A stretch of DNA of 64,000 nt from Pochonia chlamydosporia 170 (lineage: Eukaryota > Ascomycota > Sordariomycetes > Hypocreales > Clavicipitaceae): positions 3,100,001 through 3,164,000 of the forward strand of contig NC_035794.1 in the NCBI RefSeq assembly GCF_001653235.2. Reading direction: 5' to 3'. Position 1 is the stretch's first letter, and each line of letters begins with the position of its first letter. The notes below the pieces were generated by a model. That model made no database searches. It saw only the letters and a program-made list of their open reading frames with translations, and was not told the DNA's origin. Positions 32,398-45,400 of the stretch are shown in pieces. The position numbers were made by a program, and so were the translations under genes.

Positions 32398-35061
32398 TTA
32401 CGCCACATCCGAGAACGTTCCAAGGGGTCCACACAACTTGGTAAACATTTCTTCTCGTTCTCCCTCCGGCGTGCTGAGTGTCGTGACCGCACCACCAGCA
32501 CCAATTCGCCAGACTTCGCGAGGTTCAGCCTCTCCGCTTTGGGCGGGAGCCTTTTCATCGTCCCAGCGAAACATGGTACGAATAGTAACACTCCAGTCGC
32601 CTTTGCCCTGCACATCCAGGTACCCAATAACGCCGGAGTAAATGCTCCGTTCTGTGGGCTCGATCGTCTGTAAGATTTCGCAGCTGCGCTTCTTGGGAGC
32701 ACCAGTCATGCTGCCCGGAGGCAAGCAACTTGCCAGAACGTCCATACCGGTAAAAGGAAACGCTCCTCTGCTTGGGTCAGTTCCAGCCGCAAGTTTTTCA
32801 GCTGGGAGCTGGCCATTAACAGCAGTCACCATTTGAAAGACACTGGCGTACTCCTCAACCCGGAGTAAGTCTGGCACGGTGACACTTTGCGCACCGCACA
32901 CACCATACAGGTCATGCCGTACAAGATCCACAATCATGAGATTCTCAGCTTCTTCCTTGGGTACATGGAGAATCCTTTCGGCCTGTGCCAATGTCGATAC
33001 TGCAGCAGACTTTCGCACTGTCCCTTTCATGGGTCTCATAGAGCACAGACCCTTCGGATCGTGCATCAAGAATCGCTCCGGCGAACAGCTGATTATAGTC
33101 GCTCCACCAAGGCGGGTAAATGAGCCAAAAGGTGCAGGCTGCCTCGTTCTCAACGCCCGGTAAATTTGCCAAGGTGTTCCATGCTGAGACGCCTCGCTCA
33201 CAGAAGGCATCTTCTTTTGCGTCGCGTGTTCCCGTGTTGTTGCAGCTGGCCGAGTGTGATGTGGTTGGTCGTTGCCCGGTGGTCTAGTCATGGTTGTCTG
33301 CGCTGTCAAACAAAGTTCGTACGACTCGCCTTCCCTGATAAAGTCTTGACACTTGCTGACATTGGCTTCATAGCCATTCGAGTCCGGGACAGAGACGTGT
33401 AAACGGCCACCACCTCTACGCACATCATCGAGGAGAGCTTCGTTGGAACGACGCGGCTTCATATCAGAGCTTCGTCCACAGCCAGGCTGCTGCCACGCTT
33501 GTGAGCTTTGAATGGTTTCAACGACATCGTCTAGCCACGAGTCGTTGCAGTCGTCGGTACTGAGGGCTTGGACGTAAGCAACTCCAGCTTGGTGATCAAG
33601 CACAATGCTCTTAGACACCCAAGCCATACACAGATCAGGTCGATGGTGACCGCGCGACTTGGAGACCGATCCAGGGCTCAGAGTACTAAGACCCATTTCG
33701 TATGTGACAAACCCCATGAAGCCGCCTTTGAACGCCGCCGTAATATCGTTTTCAGGCAACTTTCTCCATCGCCAATACTCTGACATGACATGCCAGGGAC
33801 TCCAAGGATCCACGTCCTCTCCAAGGCATATTCGTTGGCACTGCCCCCGTCTTCCGGAGGTCTCAGGCTGCCGGAGTACCAAATAGTTGTCGCCTACGTG
33901 ATATTCTAGTCGTAGAGCTTCTTCCACCCCCAGAGCAATGATGGAGCTTCGGGCAAGAGGATCACCATTGATGGTACTCGACGAGTCCAGAATAATCGTA
34001 TCCTTGGATCCAAGACCAAGTACCTCTGCAATCTCAGCTGTGTCCACTCCTTCGGGAAGTTTGATCTGTCGATATGAATACCCCGGGTTGATACCCCGAC
34101 GAGCCAAGTCAGACTGCAAGTCATTCCACCAAGGGCAGGCCGACAGCTTCCGTCCAGAATCCAGCCCGGGAAGACTATGATTCGATGGATTCAAGCTATC
34201 AACATGGTCCACGCTAGGCTTCCTCCGCACTTGTCGTCGTGTCACCTCGTTCCATTTCAATGCCTGGTGAAACCAATTCCGAATCACAGCCTTCGCCGCC
34301 GACTCGGTACACACAGACTCGGGATGATACTGAACACCCCATAGCGGCCTGGTAGCATGCCGAACAGCCATTAATATGCGCTCCTGGTCATCAGGGTGTT
34401 CGCCATCATAGTCCTCCGATATCCAAGCTAACGGCATCAAATCAGGTGCCTGCTTTGACGCCTGCCACCTCGCCTCTCGCCATTTCTGCTCCGGAACATA
34501 ATCCTGTCCAATATCCGCGCACAAACTATGATACAAGGTAGCCTTGAATCGAGGCACCCTGTCGAAGATATCCGCAGGCGGCACCTGAACATGGTCAATC
34601 TCTCGCACCATGCCATGCAAACCCCTTCGCAGCCGTCGAATCTTGCCCCCAAAGTGCTCCACCAGACTCTGAAATCCCAGACAAATTCCCAGAACCGGCA
34701 CCGACTGCTCCCTCGGAAGATCCCAAAGCATCTTGAAGGCACCAACATCCGCATCGTGAAGCGGCGAACCCGGCCCCGGCCCGCAAACAACAGCGTCAAA
34801 ATCCGCAAGACGGTGCAGAAACTCCTGCCTCGTCCAATCGGGCGTGCTATCCGAGTCAATTGTCTTCAAATCCATGTGCAGAACATGCACCGTGATGTGA
34901 CTGCCGAGCGCATCCTTCAGGAGCGAGACAATATTGTTGGTGAAGGAGTCATATGCATCCAGGAACAAAATGCGGCGAACAGGACTGCCGGCGTCGATGC
35001 CATTCCGCATCGGATTCGACGGTAATTCCTCCGCCCTCGACATGCTCGAGATGATGCCCAT
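32398..35061 (-). CDS. Aminodeoxychorismate (para-aminobenzoate) synthase, fused PabA-PabB type
   Basis: A single exon of about 887 residues from the ATG at 35061; an upstream in-frame TTG at 35082 is less likely. The N-terminal glutamine amidotransferase domain (residues 30-270) shows DAYDSFT, GPGPGSP, the nucleophile elbow GICLGFQSL (Cys127) and GVQYHPES (His/Glu of the triad). The C-terminal half is the chorismate-binding domain, with SCSPERFL, KGTVRKSA, VDLVRHDL and GSMTGAPKKRSCEI. Together they convert chorismate and glutamine to 4-amino-4-deoxychorismate, the branch to folate. The fused layout is the eukaryotic ABZ1 form. All landmark residues seem present, so the enzyme should be active. 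Confidence 0.95.
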   Translation of the reverse strand: MGIISSMSRAEELPSNPMRNGIDAGSPVRRILFLDAYDSFTNNIVSLLKDALGSHITVHVLHMDLKTIDSDSTPDWTRQEFLHRLADFDAVVCGPGPGSPLHDADVGAFKMLWDLPREQSVPVLGICLGFQSLVEHFGGKIRRLRRGLHGMVREIDHVQVPPADIFDRVPRFKATLYHSLCADIGQDYVPEQKWREARWQASKQAPDLMPLAWISEDYDGEHPDDQERILMAVRHATRPLWGVQYHPESVCTESAAKAVIRNWFHQALKWNEVTRRQVRRKPSVDHVDSLNPSNHSLPGLDSGRKLSACPWWNDLQSDLARRGINPGYSYRQIKLPEGVDTAEIAEVLGLGSKDTIILDSSSTINGDPLARSSIIALGVEEALRLEYHVGDNYLVLRQPETSGRRGQCQRICLGEDVDPWSPWHVMSEYWRWRKLPENDITAAFKGGFMGFVTYEMGLSTLSPGSVSKSRGHHRPDLCMAWVSKSIVLDHQAGVAYVQALSTDDCNDSWLDDVVETIQSSQAWQQPGCGRSSDMKPRRSNEALLDDVRRGGGRLHVSVPDSNGYEANVSKCQDFIREGESYELCLTAQTTMTRPPGNDQPHHTRPAATTREHATQKKMPSVSEASQHGTPWQIYRALRTRQPAPFGSFTRLGGATIISCSPERFLMHDPKGLCSMRPMKGTVRKSAAVSTLAQAERILHVPKEEAENLMIVDLVRHDLYGVCGAQSVTVPDLLRVEEYASVFQMVTAVNGQLPAEKLAAGTDPSRGAFPFTGMDVLASCLPPGSMTGAPKKRSCEILQTIEPTERSIYSGVIGYLDVQGKGDWSVTIRTMFRWDDEKAPAQSGEAEPREVWRIGAGGAVTTLSTPEGEREEMFTKLCGPLGTFSDVA

Positions 35062-35948
35062 GGTTGCTGGCGTCCTCCTCAATCACACACTCCGAGATGG
35101 ATTAAAAAAGGATTGGATTGGTGCGACGTGGATGCTTTATTCCTGCCGCAACTTGCAGCTGCCAATGGGAATGGCGGCCGACTTGCGGAAGGAGCAGCCA
35201 ACAGAAAAAAGGAACCAATTTCTTTTTGAGATTGGATGCGGAACCGCCGCACCCTTGGAAAATCGCAATTGCCGTCTGGTTTGGTCCGTATCCGTGCCTC
35301 CACTTGTGCCACGAGGGTCCGAGTCGATGGCAAGTTGAAATACAATGTTCAAGGAAAAATGAATTGAGAGTTGACGGCAAATTTTGACTGACCTGGCCTG
35401 GTCCAGACTGGTGGTCCAGATGAAGGGTGAAATGCTGCGCCAACCCGGATGAGTCCGGAAGACGGAAGACGGATGATGGACAACGTTTTTGTGGCTGATC
35501 CTTCAATGGCTGATGTTCAGTAATGCTGGTCAGCCACGAATTGATGTCCAACAGTTATGCTAGGCTACCCTGCACTTTACGTTTGATGGTCAATTTCTTC
35601 ATCTTCAAGTCACTGCGATTTCCATACTTTTCATTTACAAATTCTCAAAGATCTAAAATCATTAAAAGCCCACGTCTAATGCATCAATATCCTGTCGGTG
35701 GTGCAATAGTCCGCTCTGTGAGTCAATATTCATGGCAGTTATCTTGCATGCAGTCTCACCCAATCGACTTCGGAGCCAATCAACACGATCAATCTGCACG
35801 TCAAATGAGTTGAAACGTTGTATTATACCGAATCCACACTCATGCATACATCATCGGCAGCCCCGTCTAGAACATGCCTCATCTATATACAGAAATCGCT
35901 ACAACACGATTCGCTTCTCGTACAGAAACCGCCTGCACCCAATCCACA
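35062..35948. other. Intergenic region between PABA synthase and TRS120
   Basis: About 890 bp: the promoter of the PABA synthase gene and the 3' UTR of TRS120, both minus strand. Short overlapping frames on both strands have no domain. Confidence 0.5.
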
Positions 35949-38900
35949 TCACACTCGGTCCTTCACTCTCAAAATGCAAGCTCGCCGCGAATGCCACACT
36001 CTCCTATCCTTGACGCCCAGCGCAGCGTCCATCAGCTTTTGGGTATCAGACCGCGGCCGACTTGGCTCCCCTTCTTCTCTCACCCTGGTATCAAGCACCT
36101 GCACTTCCTCCACAGATGCCGCAATCTCGAATTCGCCCCGACAGAGCGCCGTCACTCCAATGACGAATTCGGTGCTGTCATGCCCCTGGAGTTCTGGAAG
36201 CAGCTGTTGCAAAGCACCGTTCCAAGCGAATTTTCTCGTGTAATCAAGAGCCACGTTTAATGGCCGATGGCACAACGCCGGCATCAACCTCATGAGCGGT
36301 GTTATGGGTTTGGATGTTCTGTTTACGACCTGGACCTTTAGCTGCAGAAACTCATCCACATACACCGTGTTGTCCGGAGCGCCCTCCACGGACACACTAA
36401 TGTCCACCTCATCGACCTTGATGGCTTCAATCATTCGAGGCGTCAGCCGAATGCTGCGTAGTTCAACCACACCACGGCGTTTGGGGATTGACGTTGTCCG
36501 CCATGTTGCCTTGAGATTTTGAAGCAGCTTCTCACGGTACCAAAAGGCCTCGCGATTCGCACGTTCCATGTCTGGCGATATCTTGCTGGTACTAACCACA
36601 AATTGTCTGTTGCGTGATGGATTGAGGCTTGGTACCGATTCATGGGGATCTTCGAGGTACACCCGCTTGACGGGCATGACGACCCTGCTTGTCTTTCCGG
36701 GGAGGATGCTATCCTCTACCGCCATTCCTTCTTCGCCTTCCAAACGAATCGACATTTGGCTTGGCCAAGCATTGCGTAAATCTACGGCTAGTAGACAATA
36801 CTTATCCGCAGGCGTGTTTTCCGCATCAGCACCAAGCCTCTCCAATAACGGGGGTGGAAGATGCCCCTGCATGGCAACAGCGTCGATGCGGGCAAGTTCA
36901 ACGCTAGCGTTCACCGTAACGGTCAAGTCTAGCGATAGCTGGCGGGTGTAAAACTGTTCAGTAATTTCATCCCGCGGAACTCCGAGAAAAGTGTAGTCAG
37001 CTTGAATGGTAGCATGCGTCAAGCCTGGTTTGCCCAATATCTCAAACTCGAATGTCGCCTCTCCACCAGGTGGTATATGTCGACTCTGGTCGTTTCTCGG
37101 CAGTCTCAATGCCTGCTTCTTCATAAGAATTAACTCGTACTCGTAGAGCTCTGCGGGTGTAGCATCGCGATTGCTCAGTGCCGTCTGTAGTGGGCCTTGC
37201 GTGGAATCCTTGAACGAAAACAGCATAAAGTCGACGGGCGTAGTGGTCGATGTGTTTTGCATTGTTACAGTAAATACTTGTCTTTCACCCTCGAGTATCA
37301 TAACAGACGACTGTGCGAGACTAGTCGACTTGACAACCACCAAGGGTTGAGCCTGGACAACGTTTAGGCTCAAAAGCTTGGTTTCTAGCTTGGCTGGAAT
37401 CTTCTCGTCGCCGACATCTAGAGCAGGTGGGCCTTTGGTCTTAATCTTTTCGGCTCGGGACGGCGTCCAGTGTCGAGCAAAAATGGGAAATCTACGCTCC
37501 CGGCAGCCACGGACCTTGATAATAGCCCCAGTGATCTTTATGGCGCCAGCGGCCTTCGGGCGCCCCTTCAGTCGTACCAACTGTGTTCGGTATGGTCCCA
37601 GAACGGCATCTTGGGCAACTGGCTCGAAATCAACGCCTTCAGTGTCGAGTCGCATACTTTCGATGTCTACCTCGACATCATATGTGTTCTGTAGTGTTAC
37701 CTTGAACGTAGCCGTTTCGCCAGCGACCAGGTTTTCTGCGGCTACTTCATCCGGTTCTTTCAAGAACGGGTTGTAGATGAACGGATTGACATCTTGCGAA
37801 GCTCGTGACGGGTTGGCTCCTGGAAGAACACTCTTTGCGTGTGGGATAGGAGCTCTTGTATTCGGTAGCGGCTCAAGCATTATGCCACGAACAAGAAATT
37901 CATCCCAGTACTCGGCGGCCAAATCTCCTAGCCCAATCCTTTCCGTGAGCGCAGCTGTCCGCGCTATATTGGTTACAAGGCGAACCTGCTCTTCTTTATG
38001 AATATGCGGCGCAGCGTCTTCTCGCTTAGGACCGGGGGCAACGCCTGAACCTGCAGTTCGCATCAAATCGCTGGAGAATTTGAGCACACCATTGAAATCT
38101 GGTAGAGCTTCCGAAAAGTTGATACATGCCCGGAGAATGTTGAGTTTGATTTCAGTAAAGCCAAAGAATCGTTTTGACGACTGCGCAAGAACTCTTGCAA
38201 TGGTGTCGGCGTCGGCGCCGGTGCCGGCATCAGAGCCGCAATCGTTGTTCTCATGCTTGCACGCGTCGAAGCCAACCACACCGTAAGACTTGCACAACAG
38301 TTCTAGGAATGCTTCGATGCCGTGTTCGATATCCCCTTCGCCAAGGTCCAGTGCAACACCAGCAGCGCTAGTCTTCTCACTTCCCGGAACAAGAGAAACC
38401 AAGCCAGCCGCAGGGTGGACACCTGCCTCCGCGGCGCCCTTTGTACGAGCTTCCACGAGACCGGCAATAAGAACAGATACCAGCTCTCGAATCACCATTG
38501 CCTTCTTTCGGTGATATCCCAATGGTCCAAGGACATTCGCAATTCCACTCAATATGGATGTTCTGTCGGCAATGGTGAGGAGTTCCGTGCTTGAAGATGG
38601 GAATGCCTTGAAAAGCGTATTCACAATCTGCTGTCTCGACGGTGTGACAGTAAGTCGAGGAGACGTCGTTAAAGTCTGGCTCGGTACTTGACCAGTGACA
38701 ATGACTTCAAGCGCTTTCTGGTCTAGTCTGCCGCCGCTCAAATGTACAGCAGACAATATTTTGCAAAATCGAATTGTCGTCTCAGCTAGCGGTAGTGGCG
38801 GTAGGTTCTCACTGGATATCCGAGAATACAAGCCCAAGATCCTATCGAGGAGTTCGGGAAGTAAGCTCTGTAGATGTCGTATGTGCTTGGGTTGTGAAGG

Positions 38901-40313
38901 GTCAGCGCCATCGCCATCTGTTTTCAAAATTCCCGGAGTGCTGGTTGGCCGGTCTTGGTTTGGCAAGCAGACGGTAGGTATTTGGAACTCAAGCTTCGAC
39001 CAGCCAAGAAGAAAGAGGTTCATGAGTATGAGTTCAAGAGCCTTTCCATGCCAAATATGGTCATTCAGAGATCGCGCCGCCGTTGCGCCTTCTGATAACT
39101 CTCTGAGGGAGTCGCTCCATCGTCCTGCTTGCAAGTACATGGATCCAATAAGCACCGAAGTCCGTCCTTTACCGCGTAGCCGCCACCGGTCATTGGCACC
39201 ACCAGGTCCAAACCCTTGTACTGAAACTCGGTCTCTGCTGACCTCACGCGACTTGTCTGCATCCGCCTTTTGTGGCTTTTGCTCGGGACTCGAAGGTCCT
39301 GTGCTAGATCCACTGAGAGCGCCGTCAGGACTCATTGGTGTTGCTGATAGCCCGCTCCGTGGCGGTGTTGATGGTCGGACTGTCGCATTACTGGGGGACC
39401 TCGACGCCATAGGTGGCATCGACATCCTCGCTTGCGTCTTGTCTGCAACACTTGACACCGAACTTGACCGTGATAATTGTTGTGGAAGGGAAAACTGCGA
39501 GTTACGTCGTGACATTGTCCTTGGGCTTCCGTCACCACTACCGCCCCACGCATTCCCATTCATGTTTCGTGCGGAATACAGTCCAGGTGACTCTATAGTA
39601 GTCATGGCCTCGAACGATTTGGCCAATGTTGTCATCTCCGCTAGCACTAAAGACGAGGTATCGCACATGACCGTCTTCATAGTCGTCCGCTTCCGCTCCT
39701 CCCTCGGTGGGACGGTAACTATACCCTCATCAGGCATGTGGACGTGCACTCCCTCGGGAGGCTTGTAATCAAAGACAATGACCCGATGCACCAGTGCTTT
39801 CGGGTAGTTATCTCTCAACTCTTCTAATTCCTGGTACAAAGCACGAACATTTCTCTCAGTCGTGGTCGCCGCGCCGCTAGCCGAGTGTCTCTTGCTAAAC
39901 GTCTCATCGTGGAGCTCCTCCCCGTCCGCCAGCGCAATGAGAGCTAGCGGCTCGCGGTATAAATCGAATGGCGATAGGGACAAATGCGACGCTGGAGGCA
40001 CGTGTGTTATAAGATCGTACAGCATCGCGCCATCGGGGTATGCCAATGGCGAAAACATGTCTGCCAGACGAAATTAGTCTCAGAAACATTCCTAAACATA
40101 TCTATACGCGGACGAGAGCAGAAGGGTACGTAAGTAGGGGGCTGTACTTCTATTCGGCCGCCCATCGGCGCTGATATCCCTGAGGTGGACGACATGTTCG
40201 CTCTGTAATATCTGCACAAACTCGGTGAAACGCTGCGCTTTGATCTTCCCTAGCGGCAACAGGAGCGCTTTTACCCTCGCTGGAGAGATGGGAAGTAATG
40301 GATCCGAGGACAT
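35949..40313 (-). CDS. TRS120: TRAPP II complex subunit Trs120 (TRAPPC9)
   Basis: Exons 40148-40313 and 35949-40060, joined by a GTACAG..CAG intron, give about 1425 residues. The N-terminus (SPARVKALLLPLGKI, then RPNRNMFSPLAYPDGAMLYDL across the splice) is the conserved Trs120 opening. A Ser/Pro-rich disordered insert (about residues 210-330) precedes helical repeats. The C-terminal half holds Ig-like beta domains, with repeated segments such as NTYDVEVDIESM and NTSTTTPVDFMLF, as in TRAPPC9. Trs120 marks TRAPP II, the exchange factor for Ypt31/32 (Rab11) at the trans-Golgi. A 357-codon frame on the opposite strand (38695-39768) is a shadow. Confidence 0.93.
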
Positions 40314-41202
40314 TTCTTATATTCGTAGCCTCTGCACCATTGTCAGGGTTTGGGCTTGCTGTGTGCTTAGGAGGGGGCAGAGGCGGTCGAGATGTGACTG
40401 GAGAGGGTTATAACAGTGCTGAGCTTCGGCGCATGCTTTGTTGAACCGGAGCCTCTCGTTAACAGGGCTGTTTGGGTAGATGTTTTGAGGTTGGGGAGAC
40501 CAGGAGAGCTTGGCGATGCTGCTTTGACCTGTCCATGTGTCTGTGTTGTTTGTGGTCGCTCGACATGCCCGCCACCAGGGACAAAGTTGGGTGGTGTGGT
40601 CTGGTGAGCTCCAATCTTGACATGGATGTGGGGCTGCCACTTTCACAGTTGACTGGTTTGGTCTGATCGTTGATGTGGCCAAGCGTGGTCATGGTGCCTT
40701 GAGCTATGCTGTTCGTGCTGTCTGCTACCCTGTCTGGTTCAATTCCATGTCGGCGGGATATTTTTACGACCCGGACAGGGGTGTCAGCTCAGGGGTCATT
40801 GGTTCATTGCCTGCCCAATTTGTATTTGATCAATCCAACATTGAACGTTCAAAGCTAACCACCCAGCAAAAAGAGACCAGTTGACCTGAGTAGACCTGGC
40901 TTGGAACTGTCTGGTCCTGGCATTGAACATTGAAGGATCAATCTGGTCCAGTCACCGCATTCTTGCCATCTCGCCCTCAATTGACATTCTCAAATTCACA
41001 ACACTGACATCCGGCATTCCCGCCGGACACAGAACCCAATAACGCCAATAGCTGTGCCGTTCCATTTGTGTATTGCTACTTTGCTCTACTGTGCCAATTC
41101 AAGGGTATCACTATAATACATGCGTACAGGGGTAGAGCCCTCTCTGGACATCCCACAGTCGCCAACCCATCTTGAAGCCATTTCACCCCATAAAACAGTA
41201 TA
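40314..41202. other. Intergenic region between TRS120 and the SDR-fold gene
   Basis: About 890 bp with the TRS120 promoter. Repeated TGGTC/GACC words occur around 40880-40960. No gene found. Confidence 0.5.
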
Positions 41203-42432
41203 TCAAGCTGTTTGGCTTGCTCCTCCCGCTTCAGAACTATTGTCCCTAGGCTTTTTGCCCTTCTTGGCCTCTTCCTTGAGCTCACTATCGAAAATATCCA
41301 CTGCTAAACTCGAGTCCACAAAGTCTTCCATTTCTTCTGTGACAGTCTTTAGCTTCTCCTTGACGGCTAGTGCCGCCTCTGCGCCCACAATATGGCGAGA
41401 TGGTGGATTTTCGTGTCCCCCAATAGCCGTAAGGGCGTGGACAGTTTCGTTGACTAGTGCATCCGCAGCGTTTTGCGGAAGTTTGGGGTATCGAGAGAAA
41501 ATATCTCCGCGGCCAGGTTCAGGTTCCAACGACATGCTCCCTGGAGTAGAGGGTGTAGCTCTATAGTCGAGGGAGTCTGGAACAGCCGTGTCGGGATCCG
41601 AATTCAACACGTTACTGAGCATATCTCGCACGTTCGGTGCCGTGGGGTATGCATCAATATATGCCGGGACTTGGGGTGCGAAGGTGAGGCGACTAGTGAG
41701 CGATTGGATCTCCATGTTCGGTTGAACAATTGTGACTTTGATATTAAAAGGAGCTACTTCGTATGCCAATGAGTCGCAGTACCCCTCGAGCGCCCATGTT
41801 GCCGCCGAGAACATCGATAGCCCGGGAGTACCAAGGTGGCCACAAACGCTCGTGAGGGCAATGATGTGGCCTGTATGTTGTTTCCTTAACTGAGGTAATG
41901 CCGCTTTGATGAAGTTCACCTGCGAAAAGAAATTGCTTTCAAACTGTTGTCTAGCAAGGCTTTGTGTGTGCGGATTTGTTGACAGCTCCTCTACCGTAGC
42001 GACAACAGCTACACCAGATTTTGTACGTCAGACTAGGAGCAAAATATCATTTGAATTGGTTGTGGGGGCTCAGAAGTTCTCACCCTCAGATCTGCAGCAA
42101 AGCAGAATGTCAATGCGCCCAAAAACATCCACGGCTTCGGCGACTGCGGAGAGACTTGAGCTCATGTTGTCCTCACAACGAAAGCCACGAATGCGGTCCT
42201 TCCATCCTTCGCGATCCTTGCGGTTGCTCTTACACTCAGCAATTAGCTCGCGAAATTCGGCGCTCCGTTGCTCATGGTCAATTTCCTGCGGTGGCAAACA
42301 CGCGACGACGTAGTCACCATGAGAGAGCAGTTGACGGATCAGGCGCACGGCCAGTGGTGATAAGGCGGCCGTCAGCAGCCACGTCCGTGGTGAGTTGTGT
42401 GTCGCTACAGGTTGAGATTCCTCGTCAGCCAT
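41203..42432 (-). CDS. SDR-fold protein with degenerate active site
   Basis: Exons 42084-42432 and 41203-42008 give about 384 residues from the ATG at 42432; an in-frame ATG at 42477 could add 15. The overall pattern is a short-chain dehydrogenase of the 17-beta-HSD/oxidoreductase kind: beta1-alphaB near residues 17-45, a middle FGRIDILLCCRS strand, GHIIALTSVCG, then the helix FSAATWALEGY. The last is where the YxxxK catalytic pair should be (typically YSASKWALEG), and here both Tyr and Lys are replaced (F and T). The Gly-rich nucleotide loop TGxxxGIG is also lost, reading LTAALSPLA. A 90-residue charged C-terminal extension follows. It is probably a non-catalytic relative with a binding or scaffold role. 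Confidence 0.8.
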
Positions 42433-45400
42433 GGTATCAGATTGAATGAGGGCATGCGAGGGACTGTGGACTGCCATCCAGCAAGCTCACACCAATTGGT
42501 GGACTTTGCGTCTGTGCAAGGTCGCCTGTCCGGTCTGGGGATGGGATGGCAACATGCAGTGGGATGGGAAGCGAGGCTTAAAATATCAAACTGCTTTCTA
42601 GGTTCAAGTATGACAGGTGCGAGACGGCCAGTTTTGCAAGCTTCCGCTAAACTCAATCGCCAACGTGGGGAGAGACCTGGTTTCTGCCGCGTTGCATCTT
42701 GCGAAGGAGGTCTGACCACTTGACAGATCCATTCAATCCTTGGCTGTTTGCATTGAGCTTCCCCGTCGGCCATAGAAGGGGTCTGGTGTTCCAGCCTTTT
42801 TGACGAGACAAGACCAATGACAGTCTAGCGCTTGCGGCTTCTGTGGCTGAGGTTGGAATAGCAAGTGCCGACTGGTGAGACTCGTGAGGCGTTGCAAGGG
42901 CTGGCAGTCGCAAAAAGACCCAACAAAAACGCGCAGAAAATATAAAGAAACACAACTTAATGGATAGACAGGCTCGAGTCGAAGAAAAGCGAAGAAACGA
43001 TGTACATACGGAAAGATGGTGGTGGTATGGAAGCAGACTGATTTCGTGTGGAGCTGGGACCTGCAGCTGAAGAGGACGTGCTCGGGGTTGTGGCTCCGGC
43101 TGCAGTGTTGGCATCGGCTGCATGTCGTCGGTTGTGTGCATACAAAGCGGCACTTGGTCTGGTGCTGCTCGCCATCTAATAAATTGGTTGAACTTCTGCG
43201 CGGGCGAGAGTGGTGTTCCCAAAGGAAGCTATTCGTCGGCAGTTGGGCAAGCGAAATATACGTCTAAACATGTTCCGCGTAAACCTGCAAACTCGAGTCA
43301 AAGAAATATGCCACGGCTCTATCCAGTTGAAACTGACGCGACATAGTATCGGATGTATACTGTGTTAGGACTTTGGACTGAACATAACCCAAATGGCTCA
43401 AGAGAGGAGGAACCAGGCGCGAAAGGTCAAAGGATGAGATGGGGGCTGGCGGAGATAATAAATAGTTTGGAGGAAGGAGGCAAAGCTGTTCGGTGGAAGT
43501 TGGAGAGAGACAGAGTCATAGCACCAGACCAGACCAGACCAGACCACACCGGACCATGTTGACGACACATCAGAATCACCCAGAATGCGACTTGCCTTTA
43601 GCCAACCAAGAGCCTCAGTCTTTCAAAGAACCGAAGGACCGACAAGGAGGACCAGGTGCTTTATGGATGGGGTGACATCCCGCCCTTCTGGACCCCAGTA
43701 CGTCTTTCCACAAGAGCAAACCGTTGGATTCTCCTGATACTCCGCCCAAGGTGGCATGGAGATGTCAACAAGCACTTGAGACCCCGTACCCAGTACGTCC
43801 TTCCAGAACGTTGCATGGCTGTTCCGGGATGTCATCAGGTACCTAGGTACTTCACTCCAAGCTCTCTCTCCGCGGACATGGAATTGGGGCTTCCAAAATT
43901 ACCTGGGGGAAGGGGCTTCGGAGACTGCCATCACAGCCATGCGCCAAGGTGCCTTCCCAGATAACAGCCGGAAGACGCGACTAGGAAGGGGCGACTCTGG
44001 CTGACTGACAATCATCCTGCCGCTGAACTTGAGCCATGGCAAGCCAAGAGGGTGGAGAGAAGAGACCAGACCAGATGTGTTGATGGAGATATCTATTGGG
44101 GGAGAGAAGAGAAACAAGCTTGCACAAGCCTCAACCATGAGCCCTTGCCTAGGCCGTTGTGGGCTCATCAAACACCATCAACCCCCGTCGCTTCTCAACT
44201 TGTTTATGCAACCCAGGAAGTTTGGATCTGATCTGCTAGACGGGCCGGCGGCCTTTCCAGCCAAACGTTTGATGGATCTGCAAATGGCTGGGTGGGCTTG
44301 CGTGCTCAGACTCCTCTACAGATGTGGGCGAGATGTGGAATTTCTGTATGTGCCAGCATCAATGAACTTGACTTTCAGGGCCAAGCCAATCACTCAACTC
44401 ATCACTCTCATAATAGCGCCAGTTGCAACCACAACCATAACCAAGTGAGCGCTCTGCGGATGATTCCGACGACGACCAAACACTACTGAAGTATCTATCC
44501 AAGAAGAAGGTACTCCATACACGAACATGTTATATTTTCCCTCAAACACCGAAGATCTCCTAAGACTAACCAAGGTATTAGTTGCCATACTAGTTTACTG
44601 CCGTCTACGATGCAATCCTCCCGCGCAACGGACCTTGTTCACTGCGCATTCTTCCAGTCTGCTCCTCATGACCAAGTGTGCCTTCCCTCGGCGCTGTGGT
44701 GTACCAGCCCGGCAAGAGTGAGACGCCACGGTGGTTTGGGCTTCAGTGTCTCAAAGCATGTGTCGCTGGACAGTTGGTATCCATGAAGCCCTGGGTGTTC
44801 GTGGAGACAAGAGCCCAGCTTGGGCTACACGTACCCAAGAAGTCGGGTGGACCATCCAACACGTCCTCAGTCTTCAGTGATATCAGTGTAGATTACTTGG
44901 GATACGAGGTTGTCGACAAGAAACAAGTACCTAGGGATCATCCGGCATGCAGCCACCAAAACATGGCAAACCACACCACCCACTGGAGCTTTGCATGTTG
45001 GGAAGACCAGGAAGACTTTGAGTAATGTAAGACATTCATAAAACTAATTAGCTACTCGGCAACAATGCATCTCATGCATCATGTCGCGAATGTCACCTCA
45101 AGTCACAAGATAGTTTGGGAAGGTCTTCAGCCCTGTTCGCCAGCCTCCCTTTCCGTGCCACATCAGACCTGGCCAGACTCTTCCAGACGGATATCAGCCC
45201 CATGTCTAGCGCTCCCCAGGCGCTTTCTTCAATACTTCCGACTCGGCTGTGTACTACTTTGGGAAGCCAACCCAACAACACAGTGTCTCCAAACCTCCGG
45301 AGCACAAGCGACCCCAAACGGCCTGTCTGTGGCGTGTCATCATGCAAGGCCCCTGAGCCATGCCCCGTTCTCGGTAGTCAAGCATGGGGTGTTGGACAGA

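Noticed and set aside
32398..35061. Anthranilate synthase as an alternative to aminodeoxychorismate synthase
   Set aside because: Amidotransferase and chorismate domains are fused in PabA-PabB order and no TrpC/TrpF part is present, as in ABZ1-type enzymes.
38695..39768. 357-codon plus-strand frame
   Set aside because: Lies entirely antisense to the TRS120 coding exon, has no domain and Ser-rich shadow composition.
42653..43222. 189-codon minus-strand frame
   Set aside because: Low-complexity (Pro/Gln/Arg) and no domain; likely chance.
43839..43850. GTACCTAGGTAC palindrome considered as a binding site
   Set aside because: Similar CCTAGG words occur at 2331 and 44931 without consistent relation to genes; not specific enough.
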